Assembly (NCBI GenBank): GCA_036426205.1
Contig: WSYH01000856.1
Location: 94,158 to 158,157, forward strand
Source: Ascaphus truei
Lineage: Eukaryota; Chordata; Amphibia; Anura; Ascaphidae
Length of the DNA: 64,000 bases
Direction: 5' to 3'
Positions within the stretch are counted from its first letter, which is position 1. Each line of letters begins with the position of its first letter. Shown here one piece after another: positions 21,121-33,187 of this stretch. The translations under genes were made by a program, and so were the position numbers. Under the pieces are notes generated by a model. It searched no databases. It was given only the letters and a program-made list of their open reading frames with translations, and was not told where the DNA came from.

Positions 21121-22410
21121 AATTTTTTCTACTTCTGCAATCACCATTGGAAGCTGCACAGCCAGTCAGCCACACCAAGGAAAAGTGAGTACTTTTACCA
21201 ACTGAGGGGAACCTGCCAATGAGATTGATCGTGGGTGGGCTTGTACTACCCACCACCTGTCTTCAGGAGGACTGTACCCATTATTGTTGTTGCCTTATCA
21301 CTATTCTATATTTGTGATTACGGATTTCCTTTGGATGGTGGTTCTGGCATTATATTATTATTGTACTTAAATGACTTGCCTAGGCGCCACAGTTCCCTAG
21401 TAAATACACAGTGTTGTGATCAAATTCAAACAATAAATATAATAAAAATAAATAATGTTACCCAACAGGATACTTCTCAAACCTTCCAGGGAAATATGCT
21501 TTGATTTCCCACAGGTACAGTCGTAGTTGTTTGTGGAAAGTGAGCGACCCCGTCAGGAATACAACATGTAAATAAAAAACATATAAAGCAATAATTGTGC
21601 AGTATTGTGATTATTTTTTGGCTTGTTCAAGAATCTTGGCTCTTGGGGAAAACCTACTTACAGCAACATAGAAGAAAATTCGCATTTGTCTGACTCTGTC
21701 AGGTAGTGGAGAAATGATGAGGTTTCTTTAAGGTTATTATATTATTATTGGCCTGGCATTTGAGTGCTTTTACCATCTCTCTATCCAGTTCCCAAGATTG
21801 CCTGTAAAACAGAGAGCTCTGATTGGGGCAGTTCCTTACATAGACTTCGGTGTCCTATGTCTAACATGGAACCGGGACTAGCGGTCAGAGCGTGGGAACT
21901 TTACCCACTAGCCAATCAGAGCAGGGATCAAAAATTCAGTGAAATCTGGGGCTCCAAAATATTCTTAGCAACAAGAGACTGTTGTGGTCTCCTTAAACTT
22001 GAACAACTTCCTATAAAATTGGATAAGATCAGGCCCATAAATTGTATATGGCGTATATGTTTTGGGGTGTCCAGTTTAGTAAATAATAAGAGAATGCCTA
22101 CCTGGCCCCACTCATCATAGCGTGCAGCATCCAGTGAGATAAATGGCGTAAAATATTCTTAAACATCCTTATGACAGAGTAAACACTTCCCTAGACATCC
22201 ATATGTCTTCTCCAGCAAGGTAAATGACCGACTATCACTGCAAAAAGTCAATATACCTTATAGCTTCTTGACTTCCGGGCTTCATCGTTGTCCTCCGGTG
22301 TGCCATCCGTGGGAGTTAATGGACAAAAACGTAGAGACTGCGATACACCACCAAAAATGAAGGAGGGTAGCTTGGATACAAAAATAGCTTTCATGGATCA
22401 TTGGCAAGTA
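21121..22410. other. Unrecognised intergenic DNA
   Basis: No conserved frame. 21,840-21,950 has short similarity to the LTR-like repeats at 40.45 and 42.3 kb (GTGGGAACTTT, CCAATCAGAG). 22,050-22,410 may be the 5' flank of the minus-strand HHR-like motif that follows. Confidence 0.4.
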
Positions 22411-22455
22411 GGCCGACATGTTTCGCGCTTACGGTGCTGCTTTCTCAAGGTCTCA
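22411..22455 (-). ncRNA. Hammerhead-like motif, altered core
   Basis: On minus: CCTTGAGAAAGC, a hairpin GC(A)GC/GCGC with loop ACCGTAA, then GAAACATGT. The core has the CTTGANAAA form seen in three other families here. Stem III ACATGT is self-complementary. Confidence 0.5.
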
Positions 22456-22579
22456 GAGCGAGGGCTCATCTGTCTGCTGATGTCAGATGAGGGGGAGTGC
22501 CAAGCAGGCTTGTGGGACAAAAAAAAATGTGAGTGGGAAATATGAATTAGCCAACCAACGGGAAACGGCCCACAAGCAG

Positions 22580-23630
22580 TGTCTGTCACGGTGAACCAAA
22601 ACTTATCAACACTTTTTATATTTTTGGGATTCTCGATTGAACACGACAAGGAAGCAAAATAAATTGTCATTTATTTCCTTGATAGACAAACACACGGCAG
22701 CTTCAGAATACACTTAATACAACACTTACTGGGATGGGGAAACAAAATAAATTGTCCTTTGCAAGAAAGCGCAAGAAATGCAGTCTGATTTAAAGTCCGT
22801 TTGGCTAGATCGCAAGTTGCCAATCTAATAACTCCGCCAAATAAAGGAATTTCGTAGAAGTTCGTAAGAATTCGTTCGGGAGTCACCAGGGCTAACGAAT
22901 TCCAGAGTTTGGGGTAAATCCTTGGTTGCGATGTTATTAACCCCTTGCGTCCTGGAACCGCTACACACAAACAGAATCTTGTGCAAAGCTTGGTTACGTC
23001 ATGAATCACACCGGGGATAGCTCGGCGGGCAGTTTTATAGGGTTCACATACCTATCTATAACATGCCTGCCCAATCCCCTCCGTGGGAACACTTAACCCA
23101 CCAATCTCCAATTTGCCTGTAGTTTGCATAATCGGGCAAAAAGGCTTTCCTGTTTGCACCGGACATGTGTTAGCTTGACACCCATGTGAGTTGGCATACC
23201 TGGGGTACACCCCTTTTCTGATGACCCTTGGTCTGGGGTTTGGCTCGAAGGTGTGAAGGGCTCATGCTGAGTACCGGGATCTGGCACTCAGCAACATCCT
23301 TGCCATTTTCACACTTTGGATCTCTGAGTCCTTTCATTCCCGGCACTTCACTAGACTTACGGTCTCCCACTGAACAGGGGGTCTTTGAAGTGTCGGAAGG
23401 AAAATACCCTCAGCTCATTTACCCCTGGCATATTTACATGCCAAAGGATTTCTCCCGGGCTCACAGAAAAAACTGTTCCTGCCTGTTCATTTTAAAACTT
23501 ACAGTGTCATACACTTTATTAAAACATCATGTTCTGGGGGTGTCACAACTGTAATTTTTATATGTGTATGAGTGGTTTATTTATTGAGACTTGCACACCA
23601 AAAATTAAGAGTGCTAGCTGTTAGTTAGCC
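22580..23630 (-). repeat. LTR-like dispersed repeat C, copy 1
   Basis: It matches 60,390-61,460 in reverse orientation over ~1.05 kb: GTGACAGACA-type edge, AATAAA within TTTATTTCCTTGATAGAC, the ATCGCAAGTTG block and an end at CACCAAAAATTAAGAGTGCTAG. Read on minus it has a polyadenylation signal ~100 bases before a CA end, as an LTR would. It contains no coding frame. Confidence 0.65.
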
Positions 23631-24059
23631 TGCTTAATTGAAAGGCTTGCACGTGGGAAGCCAAGTTCACCTACTTCTCACGTCAATTGACCCACTTCCC
23701 ACGGCAACAGACTTTCTGCCTTTCAAGTTAGGGGAACTAACAAGGTACGGATACATTTTATCGGTAAACCACTTCAAATGTAACCGCAAGCCACTTATTC
23801 AACTGACTTGCGGTTACGAAGTCGAACACTTGGAAATGGATACACATACTTCGAACAGACCTCCCAGCGCCAGCCACGCTTATTCAATCAGTGCTGGCTT
23901 TGGCGCTCACAACGCCATCTTGTGCCTAAAAACATTATGGCACACTTTGCATTTATTTCTATTACTGCAGGCAGGGAGCAGCCTGCAAAATGGTGATAAA
24001 AAGGCTGGGACAGGGGCAAATACATCAGTGTCATGCATATACTTTTAACCCCTTCACTC

Positions 24060-24640
24060 CCAATATGAGTTGGGGTTAATCAGCCGGGTATAATACCTTT
24101 ATTAAGGGCCTGATTAACCCCACTCTCGCCACAGTGTCTTCCCCCAGCTAACCTATTGTCAGCTCCACCAAGTCTGGCAGTCACAAAGGGGCCAAAGTGA
24201 GGTGCCCCTTGATCTCTGGAACTGGCACTTAGCCTTTCCCTGCCCACCAAACGGTTTCCTCACCTTTGGACATCCTTTCTCCATTGAACATGAAATGTCT
24301 ATGCAAACATCCTGCCCAGGCTGACTGCATAGACATTTATACAAAAAGTATAAAACATACTTTAATAAAAAGTATAGACCTTGGGGAACATTATACCTGT
24401 GAGGGAAATGGGTCTGGGATACCTGGGCTTGAGAACCAAGATTCTGGGGACACCGGAGAGCCCTGGTGTAATTCACCTTTCGCACCAGCAAATTATGCCT
24501 GCCCGTCGAGAATTACTGGACCTCCGGTAATGTTGTCACCCGAACTCCTGCAAACAAAAAAGGAATACATTTTGACCCTAATATCCCACCTACAACTTAC
24601 ACTCCCGAAGTTTCAAGTCTCTAGGACACTAAAAGCCTCA
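24060..24640 (+). repeat. LTR-like dispersed repeat B fragment
   Basis: It matches 56,080-56,545 (plus), 40,655-41,070 (plus) and 55,438-55,905 (minus). Shared blocks are CTCCACCA, GCCCACCAAACG, ACTGCATAGACATTTATAC, TTTAATAAA, CTGGTGTAATTCACC and CGAACTCCTGCAAAC. The sequence after it, 24,640-25,055, shows nothing recognisable. Confidence 0.65.
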
Positions 24641-25057
24641 AAAACAGGTCACTTTTTTTTTACTCTGCTTTAACATTGGCTGGAAATACAACATGGTCGC
24701 AGAGCACAGATTCCCCATAGACTTACATTGGATTTCCATAGCCCACCCCATCCTTATGTACAGATGGGTACCCGCAAATTATACACTATTTGCGGGTAAC
24801 ATAAAAGTACTACCGGCTACAACGGTCAGCAACACTTAATGCAGCCACTTCCCAACAGGGACCCTAACTATAGCTGGCATCCCTAGACTACATTCCTGCA
24901 CGGGACCGTAAAATGGGGACAGAAATACAGGAGAATACATTAGGATGCACAACTAGACCCAAGAGCTGACACTTCAGCCCTTGACATACGATTTCTAGGG
25001 GCAGCCACACGGGCGTGACCTTTGTTAATGAAGGACAACTACCCCCTACCATCACAC

Positions 25058-25415
25058 CCCTCATCCATCAGCACGTCTCACGCAGGCTCCCCTCATCCAT
25101 CTGCACGTCTCGTACATGCTGCCCCAGTCCATCTGTATGTATGTCTCATGCAGGCTCCCAACATCCATCTACACGTCACACACAGGTTCTAATCTATTCA
25201 TCTGCAAGTCTCCCACAGGCTCCTCTCATTCATCTGCACTACACATGCAGGCTTCCCTCATCCATCTGCCCATCTCACGCAGGTTGGCCCCATCCATCTG
25301 CATGTTAAAACGCAGACTCCCCTCATCCATTCCTACGTCTTACACAAGATGCCCACATCCATCTACATGTCACATACATGTCACATACAAGCTCCCCTCA
25401 TCCATCTGAGCATCC
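25058..25415 (+). repeat. Minisatellite, about 34-bp unit, about 10 copies
   Basis: The units follow CTCATCCATCTGCACGTC + TCACGCAGGCTCCC with many substitutions and small indels. Open frames across it are repeats of the unit and are not genes. Spacers are not unique and the units are diverged, so this is not a CRISPR array. Confidence 0.85.
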
Positions 25416-25842
25416 ACGCACGGCTATAGTGAGCAGTATTATGGAGCTATTGGGAGGGGTTATATAGAGCAATAGGAGTAGTTTTAGGGAAAGGTTATAT
25501 AAACACAGTATGCGGCGACTAAGATGTATGTTATGTTCAGACTGATAATATAGTTACCTGCAGGGGATGTGCAATTTTCATGCACATTGTCCAACCAATG
25601 TCAACCACATGGTTTTATCATCAGCGTGTGAAGCGCAACAGGAACAGATCGAGACACCAAGAGCATCACTAAAGGGAGAAAGATAACGAGACAGAGAAAG
25701 AATCAGCAAGAGAGAAAAAACAGGGAGAGAGATTCTGAGAGACATACAGAGAGAAAAAAAAAAGGGGGGGGGGGGTCATTGAGAGAGAAGCAAAGGGAAA
25801 GAGATATGGAGAGAGAGAGAGTCAAACTGGAGTGTCACCCTA
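25416..25842. other. Unrecognised DNA with purine-rich stretch
   Basis: 25,670-25,825 is strongly purine-rich on plus (AGAGAGA runs and a G10-type run). No gene is seen. Confidence 0.45.
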
Positions 25843-27310
25843 CACCTTGACAAAACGCCGGGCAGGCGTGACACATTCGTTGGTTTTACTGACGTCATCA
25901 GGGAGCGCTGCAGTGGAGGTCTGAGAGGAAACATGCCAGCAGATATTACCATACAATGACTAGTCAGGTCGTATGAATATGCTGGATAAGGCACTATCAT
26001 TACACGTTTGCAGGACTGTTTGATACACTCCAACTTATACACTTGTGTTTGCATACACCCCTTGGTTTATATGTGGTCATTTGCCACATCACAGAGTTTA
26101 ATATAGAGATATACCAGGCTGTTACCCCATCCACCTATACATCAGTGAGTGTGATAGTATGTTTAGCCACACTCTGCAAATCATGGGAGAGTGAGGTCTT
26201 GCAAACATTTGAACTATCACATACATCTGTATGAAACAAGTTGGTAAGGCTAAGGCCCTGCTGCCTCAGACCACGCGCCCGCACTGCAGACAGGCGGCGC
26301 GAGGAGAGGCACTTGGGGCTTTTTCCAGTCCAAATGGACCATTTTTGCGAGCGGGGGAGGGCGGGGGGGTTTGGCCAAAACGGGTGGGGGGGCATGGCCA
26401 TGACGTGGGGGGCGCGGCCATGACGTGAGGGGGCGGGACCGCCTGTCAGCCGTTCAACTCCTCAGCCCCTCAACTGCTATCGCTGAGCCCCTCAACTCCT
26501 CACACAGACACGCACACAGACAGGCATACACACACACACACAGACAGGCACACACTCACAAATACACACGGGGGGTGGGTCGGGGGTGAATCGGAGCCCG
26601 GGGGATCGGAGCAGGGGGGGAATCGGAAGAGTCTGTGGGAGGGAGCAGGGGGGACTTCCTTGGTGCTGCAGTTTATTTAAAATCGCTGCTTTCCCCCCAC
26701 ACTCTCCTCCCCGCTCCCCAAAGCCTCCCCTCCTCATTGGCTCACAGCCACACCACGTGACGCGTCGCCGCTTGGGATTACAATTCTCTCGAATCCCCTG
26801 CCGGCTGACGCGTCACTGAGTGTAGTGAGTTGTGCAGCCAGGGGGGACTGGGACCGGCTCGGGAGGATTCCCCTGCTGGTGGGGAACGCTCGTGCGGCCG
26901 CCCGCGCCGCCGGGCGCAGCGGGTCCCAGCCCTTATACCTGCGATGAGTGTCAGTAATGACAGCAGTGGTATGATATATAGATAGTACTACAGGTCTTAC
27001 ACACACCAAGACTAAGTGACTCTTTATATCAGACTGCTAATACAGCACCAATACAAGTTTAGAGTCCTAGCAGTCACTTTGGGTGTGTTTTTTCTAGTGA
27101 CTAATATAGCCACTGTGAACAGATCATACCTCCAAGGTACATGTACCTATGTAAATGGTTACTTCCTCCCTTTACAGCTCACCACAGAGGACATAGACTA
27201 GCTCACAGACAAGAGTTGGAACTATATCCTCCACTGTAGTAATTTCTCCGTTTATTTTAATGGAGTAATTGTTGTCCATTGTATACCTGTGTAATAAAGC
27301 AAGTTTTTAA
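25843..27310 (+). mobile_element. HHR-bearing retroelement tail with GC-rich insert
   Basis: It begins with a hammerhead-like motif (25,846-25,885): ACC/GGT stem I ends, CTTGACAAA core, stem II ACGCC/GGCGT with loop GGGCA, and GACACATTCGTT. A ~1.4-kb non-coding tail with AATAAAG (~27,293) follows. A GC-rich insert (26,262-26,935) divides the tail. Confidence 0.55.
26262..26935. mobile_element. GC-rich MITE-like insertion
   Basis: The GC content rises sharply at both edges. The edges are imperfect inverted repeats: TAAGGCCCTGCTGCC... on the left, and TAAGGGCTGGGACCCGC... when the right is read on minus. It contains a (CA)n stretch, runs of G and a CCACGTGACGCGTCGCC block. The TAA/TTA edges hint at a Harbinger-type target, but the two sides are not identical, so the class is open. 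Confidence 0.45.
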
Positions 27311-28084
27311 CACAGTGAGGCTATTTAGGGGTCACCCTAGGATTGAATATTTCCCAGCCCTCAATTAGTCATAGAGAGTGCACATAGGAATCTTGGTTAA
27401 TCTATTAACCCCTTCATTCCTTCATCTTCAGGTAATACCCAGCATATTTCTTTGATTTGTCTGAAACTTCTGAATTATATTCGCCAAGTCACATCCATAC
27501 GTGAGCACATGCCGGATACACTTGTCAAACACTTTCCTTGAGACACACGGAGGAAGATTCCCTTGATGGATGGTTTTGTTTCGTCCAAATGCGCTCCATC
27601 CTATCTTTATTCTCCTGTTGATTTAATGCGGAAGGTTCCCATCCATTGACACTTGCCGGTCAAGGTAGACACAATCTTCCACTTCCTCTGGTTCTAGTTA
27701 ATTCCAGTTCCCTATGGAACGCACAATCTCTGCAACAAACGCACTGCAAAACATGAACTGTTCATTTCCAACTCACTCAACATTCTAGCCATTACAGAAC
27801 ACTCGCTCGCTTCCCCCCACTGCACTCTCCTACGGTGGTCTCTCCCTCAGCCACACCCCCAGATAGATTGTATGCCTACACCTCCACCCTTTTATCCCCA
27901 CATCCAACTCCTCCCAACCCCATAGTGACCAGCTGTGTGACTGCACCTACCTACCAAAAAAAACACACCACATCATTAATGGCTTCAGCTGTCAGACAGA
28001 GCCACATTATATCCTATAATGAGCAGCCACTATCTGTCCTATAATGAGCAGCCACCTTCTTGTTTCAACATTGTCCCTCATTCC
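27311..28084. other. Unrecognised intergenic DNA
   Basis: AT-balanced sequence with a short direct repeat (CTATAATGAGCAGCCAC at ~28,012 and ~28,038). There is no coding signal. Confidence 0.4.
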
Positions 28085-28092
28085 CTCTAGAT

Positions 28093-28255
28093 CAGATTCC
28101 AAAATCCAGGCCTTAAGAACCACTAACAGTTAAGGTTTTAAGGCTATCCTCATTAGCACAGGTGGCCCAATCATTTTGACTGAAGCACCTGTGCGCAAGC
28201 AGGAACATACTTAATACCTGCACTGGTCCTTGAGGACTGGAGTTGGGAACCTCTG
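28093..28255. mobile_element. hAT-type MITE, 163 bp, with 8-bp target duplication
   Basis: The 8-bp direct repeat CTCTAGAT flanks both sides (28,085-28,092 and 28,256-28,263). The ends are inverted repeats of ~28 bases: left CAGATTCCAAAATCCAGGCC, right on minus CAGAGGTTCCCAACTCCAGT, continuing with a shared AAGAACCA/AAGGACCA block. The 8-bp duplication and CAG-type ends are hAT hallmarks. No transposase is encoded. Confidence 0.8.
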
Positions 28256-28886
28256 CTCTAGATTGTAAACTCACAGGCAGGGCCCTCATTCCCTCGTATC
28301 TGTTTGTGCATGTTTGTCCTCACTTATATGCAACGGTTTACAGTGTTGTGCAAAATATATAAGTCTGTACGCCATTGTACCACGCTGAGGTATATATTGG
28401 CACTTCACAGAAACAATAAATGTATGTCCATTAATGACTTAAATCCTCAACAGAAAGTTTAAAAAACACTCAAGAATGGAAAACATTTGAACTGAAAATA
28501 ATAATGCTGTGGCAAAAAAAAAAATGCAATAGTGATATGGAGTTTCTTGCACATAATCATATTATTGTAATGTTTCTCCCTGTCTCTCTGCTTATTTTCC
28601 AATTCTACCTCTTCTCTCCCTCCCCCCTGCAACCCCACCCCCTGCTGATGGATGCTTGGTCCTATTCTCACTATCCCTTTCATCCATTTATGGCTCTGTG
28701 TTTATTTACTGTTCCCTTTTGCCATTCTTCTCTGGCTCATCTGCCTTCGATTGTTATCTTGATTTTTACATCTGTATTAGGCTTGTTTTATAGTTGGCGC
28801 GCGCAAATGCTCGTGCAAGTGACGCACACTTTGTGTGTACGGGTCCGTGCTGTGAGCGACACGCTATGATGCACACGGATAGAAAT

Positions 28887-28890
<4 letters not shown>
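28256..28890. other. Unrecognised intergenic DNA
   Basis: No conserved coding frame, repeat boundary or structural motif was recognised between the hAT MITE and the (TA)n tract. Confidence 0.4.
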
Positions 28891-28927
<37 letters not shown>

Positions 28928-29040
28928 CACTGTGTGCTCATTTGCATGTCATTTCCCAGAATCCCTTGCTGCAGTGGAAGTGCTGTATGCTGGGTGATAA
29001 TGGGGAAAGGCGCGGTTGCAGACCTGCCTAAAAGAAAAAG
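28891..29040 (+). repeat. (TA)n tract and ~115-bp repeat also present at 32,459-32,575 (minus)
   Basis: After (TA)n at 28,891-28,922, the sequence GTGTGCTCATTTGCATGTCA followed by TTTCCCAGAATCCCTTGC and CTGTATGCTGGG is repeated on minus at 32,459-32,575 with few changes. It is a short interspersed repeat of unknown class. Confidence 0.7.
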
Positions 29041-29223
29041 GGCAAAAAAAAAAAAAAACTTATCTTTCCAGTTGTGTTGCAGTCCAGCCAGGATCACCAT
29101 CCAGCAGCAAATAAACATATAGCAGAAATCCAAAGAATTTCCGCAGCACTCACTAAATGTTAGTCAATAGAAAAAAGGTTTTAATAGAACAGGTCAAGCA
29201 TCAGGGGTAAGCACAGAAAAAAA

Positions 29224-29270
29224 ATGGAACGACGTTTCGGACCTCACGGTCCTATCTCAAGCCCCTACAC
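29224..29270 (-). ncRNA. Hammerhead-like motif, altered core
   Basis: On minus: CTTGAGATA in place of CUGANGA, perfect stem II GGACC/GGTCC with loop GTGA, GAAACGTCGTT, and the tail ends in GAGTGCTGC near 29,140. It forms a divergent pair with the plus-strand motif at 29,886-29,930. Confidence 0.55.
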
Positions 29271-29504
29271 CAGTGCACAGTACACTGCATCTACATATAG
29301 TGCATACAATTAGTTATTTTGGCGACAAAACACTTGTCTAATCATATAGGGTGGCCCACATAGGACCCATTGTGTTAGCCCATCTAGAATAAACAAACGC
29401 AATTAACTCGCAAATATACCCAACGCATCCAAACTGTCCAAACTCTAATCCTATAGCCTGTAAGGCTAGTGTGAAAGATCCCCATATTCATCCACAAACT
29501 GGGT

Positions 29505-29507
<3 letters not shown>

Positions 29508-29536
<29 letters not shown>

Positions 29537-29659
29537 GAGATAAAAAAATATATATATATATATATATTTTTTTTTTAAAAGTTAATAATTTATTATATAA
29601 TATTTAAAAACAGACGTGAGAATAAATAATTTATTAAAATGTGCAACATACATATATAA

Positions 29660-29691
<32 letters not shown>

Positions 29692-29692
29692 G
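29508..29692. repeat. (CA)n and (TA)n microsatellites
   Basis: (CA)n at ~29,510-29,536, (TA)n at ~29,551-29,567, and (CA)n running into GCGCGCACGCGC at ~29,661-29,703. Confidence 0.9.
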
Positions 29693-29885
29693 CGCGCACG
29701 CGCCTCACTCGCAAAAACATACTTTTCCCTGATCGGCCAGCTCCACGCTCACTGCCGTGCGCGCGGCCCTAGTATAGAACGCCTAGCTAACTACAGCCAA
29801 TTATAAGTGCAGCGCGCACGGCGGAGCAAGCGCGCCCACTATATTACGGGCCTCAAGCTCATGGAATCCTTGTAAATCAGTATTA

Positions 29886-29930
29886 CTGACCTGAGGAAGA
29901 GAGAGAAGTCTCGGAAAGCTTGTCTTATAT
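29886..29930 (+). ncRNA. Hammerhead-like motif, CUGAGGA core
   Basis: The core CTGAGGA (29,891-29,897) fits CUGANGA. One unpaired A, stem II GAGA/TCTC (29,899-29,912) and GAAAGCTTGTC follow. Stem III and stem I pair poorly, so activity is doubtful. Confidence 0.45.
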
Positions 29931-30167
29931 CTATTGTCAGTCCAAAAAAAAAAAAGAGAAGGTATCACCTAATACTGATGCACACATTTACTCTGCACTA
30001 TAAATACATATTTTAGACATTATTTGTTGATTTAGAATAGTCAAATACCTTATTTAATTTTTTATTTATATATACACATACCTTCTGTGTATTCAGATGC
30101 ACAGTCCGCCGCCGCCTCCCAAAGATTGGCTGCTGCGCCTGCCATTTACTTGCCTTTAGGCAGAGAA

Positions 30168-30691
30168 CATGCTGGAAGTTGTAATTTTTCTTCTTCCTAA
30201 ATTCTAGAAGTAATACCGTTACCATGTCCACATTTCCCAGCATCCTCAGTTTTGCCCATTGGAAAAAATTAAAGATTAAGTAGGTTCCTTGTACCATGTG
30301 ATCTCGTCTAGTGACAGAGTACTCCTGGGAGTTGAGGTTCCATTCCTTTTTTACATGCATTAGTAAAAAAGCGATTTAGATAAGATAAAACAACAACTCC
30401 CAGGATCCCGTTGGGTCATAGATTCTTTATTAGCTCATCGGGACTACAACTCCCAGCATCCATCGGGGTCGCTAGATTGTCATTGGACAGGTTAGAAGTC
30501 CACTCCGTTAGGCCTGTTTTACGCGAGCTCTTCTCTGCAAAGAATGCCGGGAATCGTAGTTTTCAGACTGTTGTTTTACCTACAGATCAGATCAGGAGGA
30601 CCACAACTCCCAGAATAACAATGGCTTTCCCTAGTCTTATTGGCCAATGTTAATCCTCCATTTAACAGCAGGACCACACCTCCCAGAGTCC
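30168..30691. promoter_or_regulatory. Cluster of ZNF143/Staf-like motifs, probable promoter of the zinc-finger gene
   Basis: Eight matches to the ACTACAACTCCCAGCATGC-type element are packed into ~520 bases. Plus: 30,226-30,245; 30,389-30,409; 30,443-30,461 (18 of 19 positions); 30,598-30,619; 30,670-30,691. Minus: 30,168-30,189; 30,322-30,341; 30,543-30,564. This element is known in vertebrates as the ZNF143/Staf (SBS) site of TATA-less promoters. The cluster is 1.3 kb before the first coding exon. No TATA box is evident. A first non-coding exon could end at CTCTCAG before GT at ~30,701. This is an inference from motif density; copies inside a repeat cannot be excluded. Confidence 0.6.
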
Positions 30692-30889
30692 TTTGCTCTC
30701 AGGTTTGCTGTGGCCTCCCACATGTCTGCTAGTACAAAGGCTGCTCATCAATAGCAGGTAATGGCTTTTATAATGCGAATCTGTGCAAGTTTGGGTGGAT
30801 GTGGGAATATTTTTTTATATATGTATATGTGTTTTTTCTATGAGCTAGTGTCCAAAAGTATGGGGTTTTAAGGTGGATACATGACGTCT

Positions 30890-31125
30890 CCCTGGTAATG
30901 AACATGCTGCAGTATATAATGATGCTGAGTATCTCTATACACTCCAGTCTCTGATAATGAACATACTGCACTGTATAATTATTCTGACTTTATACATGTC
31001 CTCCCCCTGAAAATGAACATGCCGCACTGCATACTAATACAGAGTATTTCTTTACACTTCAACCCCCTGATGGTAAACATGTTGCACTATATAGTGGTGA
31101 TGAGTATCTCTATATACTTCAAACA
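30890..31125 (+). repeat. Minisatellite, about 57-bp unit, 4 copies
   Basis: The units contain GATAATGAACATGCTGCA, then a TATAATNATNCTGAGTAT-like block, then CTCTATACACT. The same unit occurs on minus at 47,343-47,503. Confidence 0.75.
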
Positions 31126-31984
31126 AGCTCTTAGAACTTAAATCTGCATTACCAATTCCCTGTAAATTATAATTGTGTATGAAATACTGAGCATATCTGC
31201 AGTACTTTTTACTTGCTAAAACGCCTCCTGTCTAATCTGTGATCCCTTAATGAGCCCCCAATGAGAGCTGCATGTGTTTTATAGTCTGTGTGATATGTCT
31301 TTGGGGTATTAGCAAAATAATTAAAGTATTTTTTATGGGTCTATATACAGTATAGGGCTTTGTTATGTAAAAAATATAATACACACACACACCTGGAAAA
31401 ATAGGCAGGTTGTGTATTACCCAGAAACAATTTGTACTAGCCAGGCAAAATTATTTAAATACACCTGTAAATACATGTGATTTGTCTCGTATCTTGTTGT
31501 TTAATTGTTTCCTCTTTTTTCCCCCCTCATTCTGCATCTATTACCACCACCTGCATCCAACTGGTGTCTCCCTGTTACACTCCTTGCATTCTCACTCTCC
31601 CTGGATTTCCACACTGGCTGTCGCACATCTGGAGTATCCCTCAGCCACGATCTCCCTTCTGGGGGTGCTCTAACAAGAAACAGTAGGGAGGGAGGAGGAA
31701 GATTGGACTCACTCTTTGGATACACCAAGGTCAGGAGAGTGTGACCATGAATGTCACGCATGTGGCTGAAAAATGACAATCACTGTGCACTAGCCAGATC
31801 CCTCTCCTCTCTCCTCTGCCCTCCTCATGTTCCCCTCTTGTCTTGCCCTTGCACCCGGTGGTAAATAACGCTTGCTCTGGCACGATCACATTTTACCAGC
31901 CGTGTTTGTGTGTGTGTACATGCACATACATGTCTCCAAACGTTGTGTAGCACTACCCATAACAATGATTTATTTGTGTTTCAG

Positions 31985-32053
31985 GACCGACTTACCAGGA
32001 AGATAGGAGTTTACAGATGGATGGCACGATGGAGAAGGCCCCCGATTCCTATG
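31985..32053 (+). CDS. Zinc-finger gene, coding exon 1 (probable start codon)
   Basis: A 69-base exon between TTTGTGTTTCAG and GTAAAG. It is open in the one frame that joins to the next exons (phase 1 at both ends) and reads PTYQEDRSLQMDGTMEKAPDSY. Two in-frame ATGs lie inside: 32,017 (weak context) and 32,029 (ACGATGG, purine at -3 and G at +4). Translation probably starts at one of them, so the 5' part would be untranslated. If a further coding exon exists upstream it must end in phase 1. I did not recognise one, and there is no KRAB box here. The exon was chosen by splice sites, phase and open reading, not by homology. Confidence 0.6.
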
Positions 32054-33187
32054 GTAAAGGGAATAAATGTGATGGTTAGGCTAAAGGCATTCTCGTGAAT
32101 AGAATCTAAAAAAAATCATATTTCTAATTTGGTTATAATGCACCAAAGTATTCTGGAGTGAGAAACGATAACCGGTAAGAGTTCTCCTCGACTAGTTTCT
32201 TGTTAAAAGAGGGGAGTAACCGGGCGCTTCTACAACTAATAGGTTTTTAAATTGCAAAGTGCAACCAATAAAAATGAAGTGTTATTACCCAAATATATAT
32301 AATGTATCAATGTACAATGAAATATGAAAAATACAAATATCTCAAATGCAATAATATATCTAACCTTCACCAAATAAATGTGAAAAAATAAATATATACA
32401 TACTGTGTATATATATATATGTATATATATCTCTATATCACTTGTTAGCACATTCACATGTCTTAGGCAGGTCTGCAACCCTGCCTTTCACCATTATCCC
32501 CAGCATACAGCGCTTCCGCTGCAGCAAGGGATTCTGGGAAATGACATGCAAATGAGCACACAATGTCACCTTTTGTCCGAAAAACCATTGTTACATATAT
32601 ATAACATGTGAGGTGAAAATAAAGCAACTCTAAACCCTTGAGTTGGACCGTCCTCCGGTCCCAAAGTAGTGCGTCGTCTTCCAGATAAGGAGAGCGCTTG
32701 TTGGTCACGTGGAGAATATGTGAAGTAAAGAAATAAAAATAATGGTGTAGCCAATAGTGAAAGTGAACTATTTATCTAAAAGAATGTGTTGGTCCCACTC
32801 ACAGATTTCTTCTAATTAGAATAGCATATCAGAGATCCACCTCTCTCTGAATGGAGCACTGTAATGGTCCCACATCTGAAGTATGTGTCTTTCAGTCCAG
32901 TGTTTTCTAGAAAAGTAAAGAGAACTCACATTAGTGTAGTATATCCAATAGAAATCTATATTGCACAAAAACAGATTACAACATTTTCATTCACATTTCA
33001 TACATGTGGAGAGGGTTTCATTCATTGGAGAGAACTAGTTGATGATCCCTGGCGCTCTGCCGGTCTCTGCCTGCTACCTCCTTTGCATCCACATACGTCA
33101 CTTCTTGTGACGGCTCTAATCAGGACAGAAGTAGTCTCTCTGGTCACTCGGCTGCCAGTACTTGGATCTCCAGTCCTCCCAGGAAGA

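Noticed and set aside
25058..25415. CRISPR-like array
   Set aside because: Diverged ~34-bp tandem units without constant repeats and unique spacers, in a vertebrate-type context. It is a minisatellite.
31410..31740. An extra coding exon ending at TACACCAAG before GTCAGG
   Set aside because: A donor-like site is present, but no matching acceptor or start in the phase needed to join 31,985. The sequence looks untranslated or intronic.
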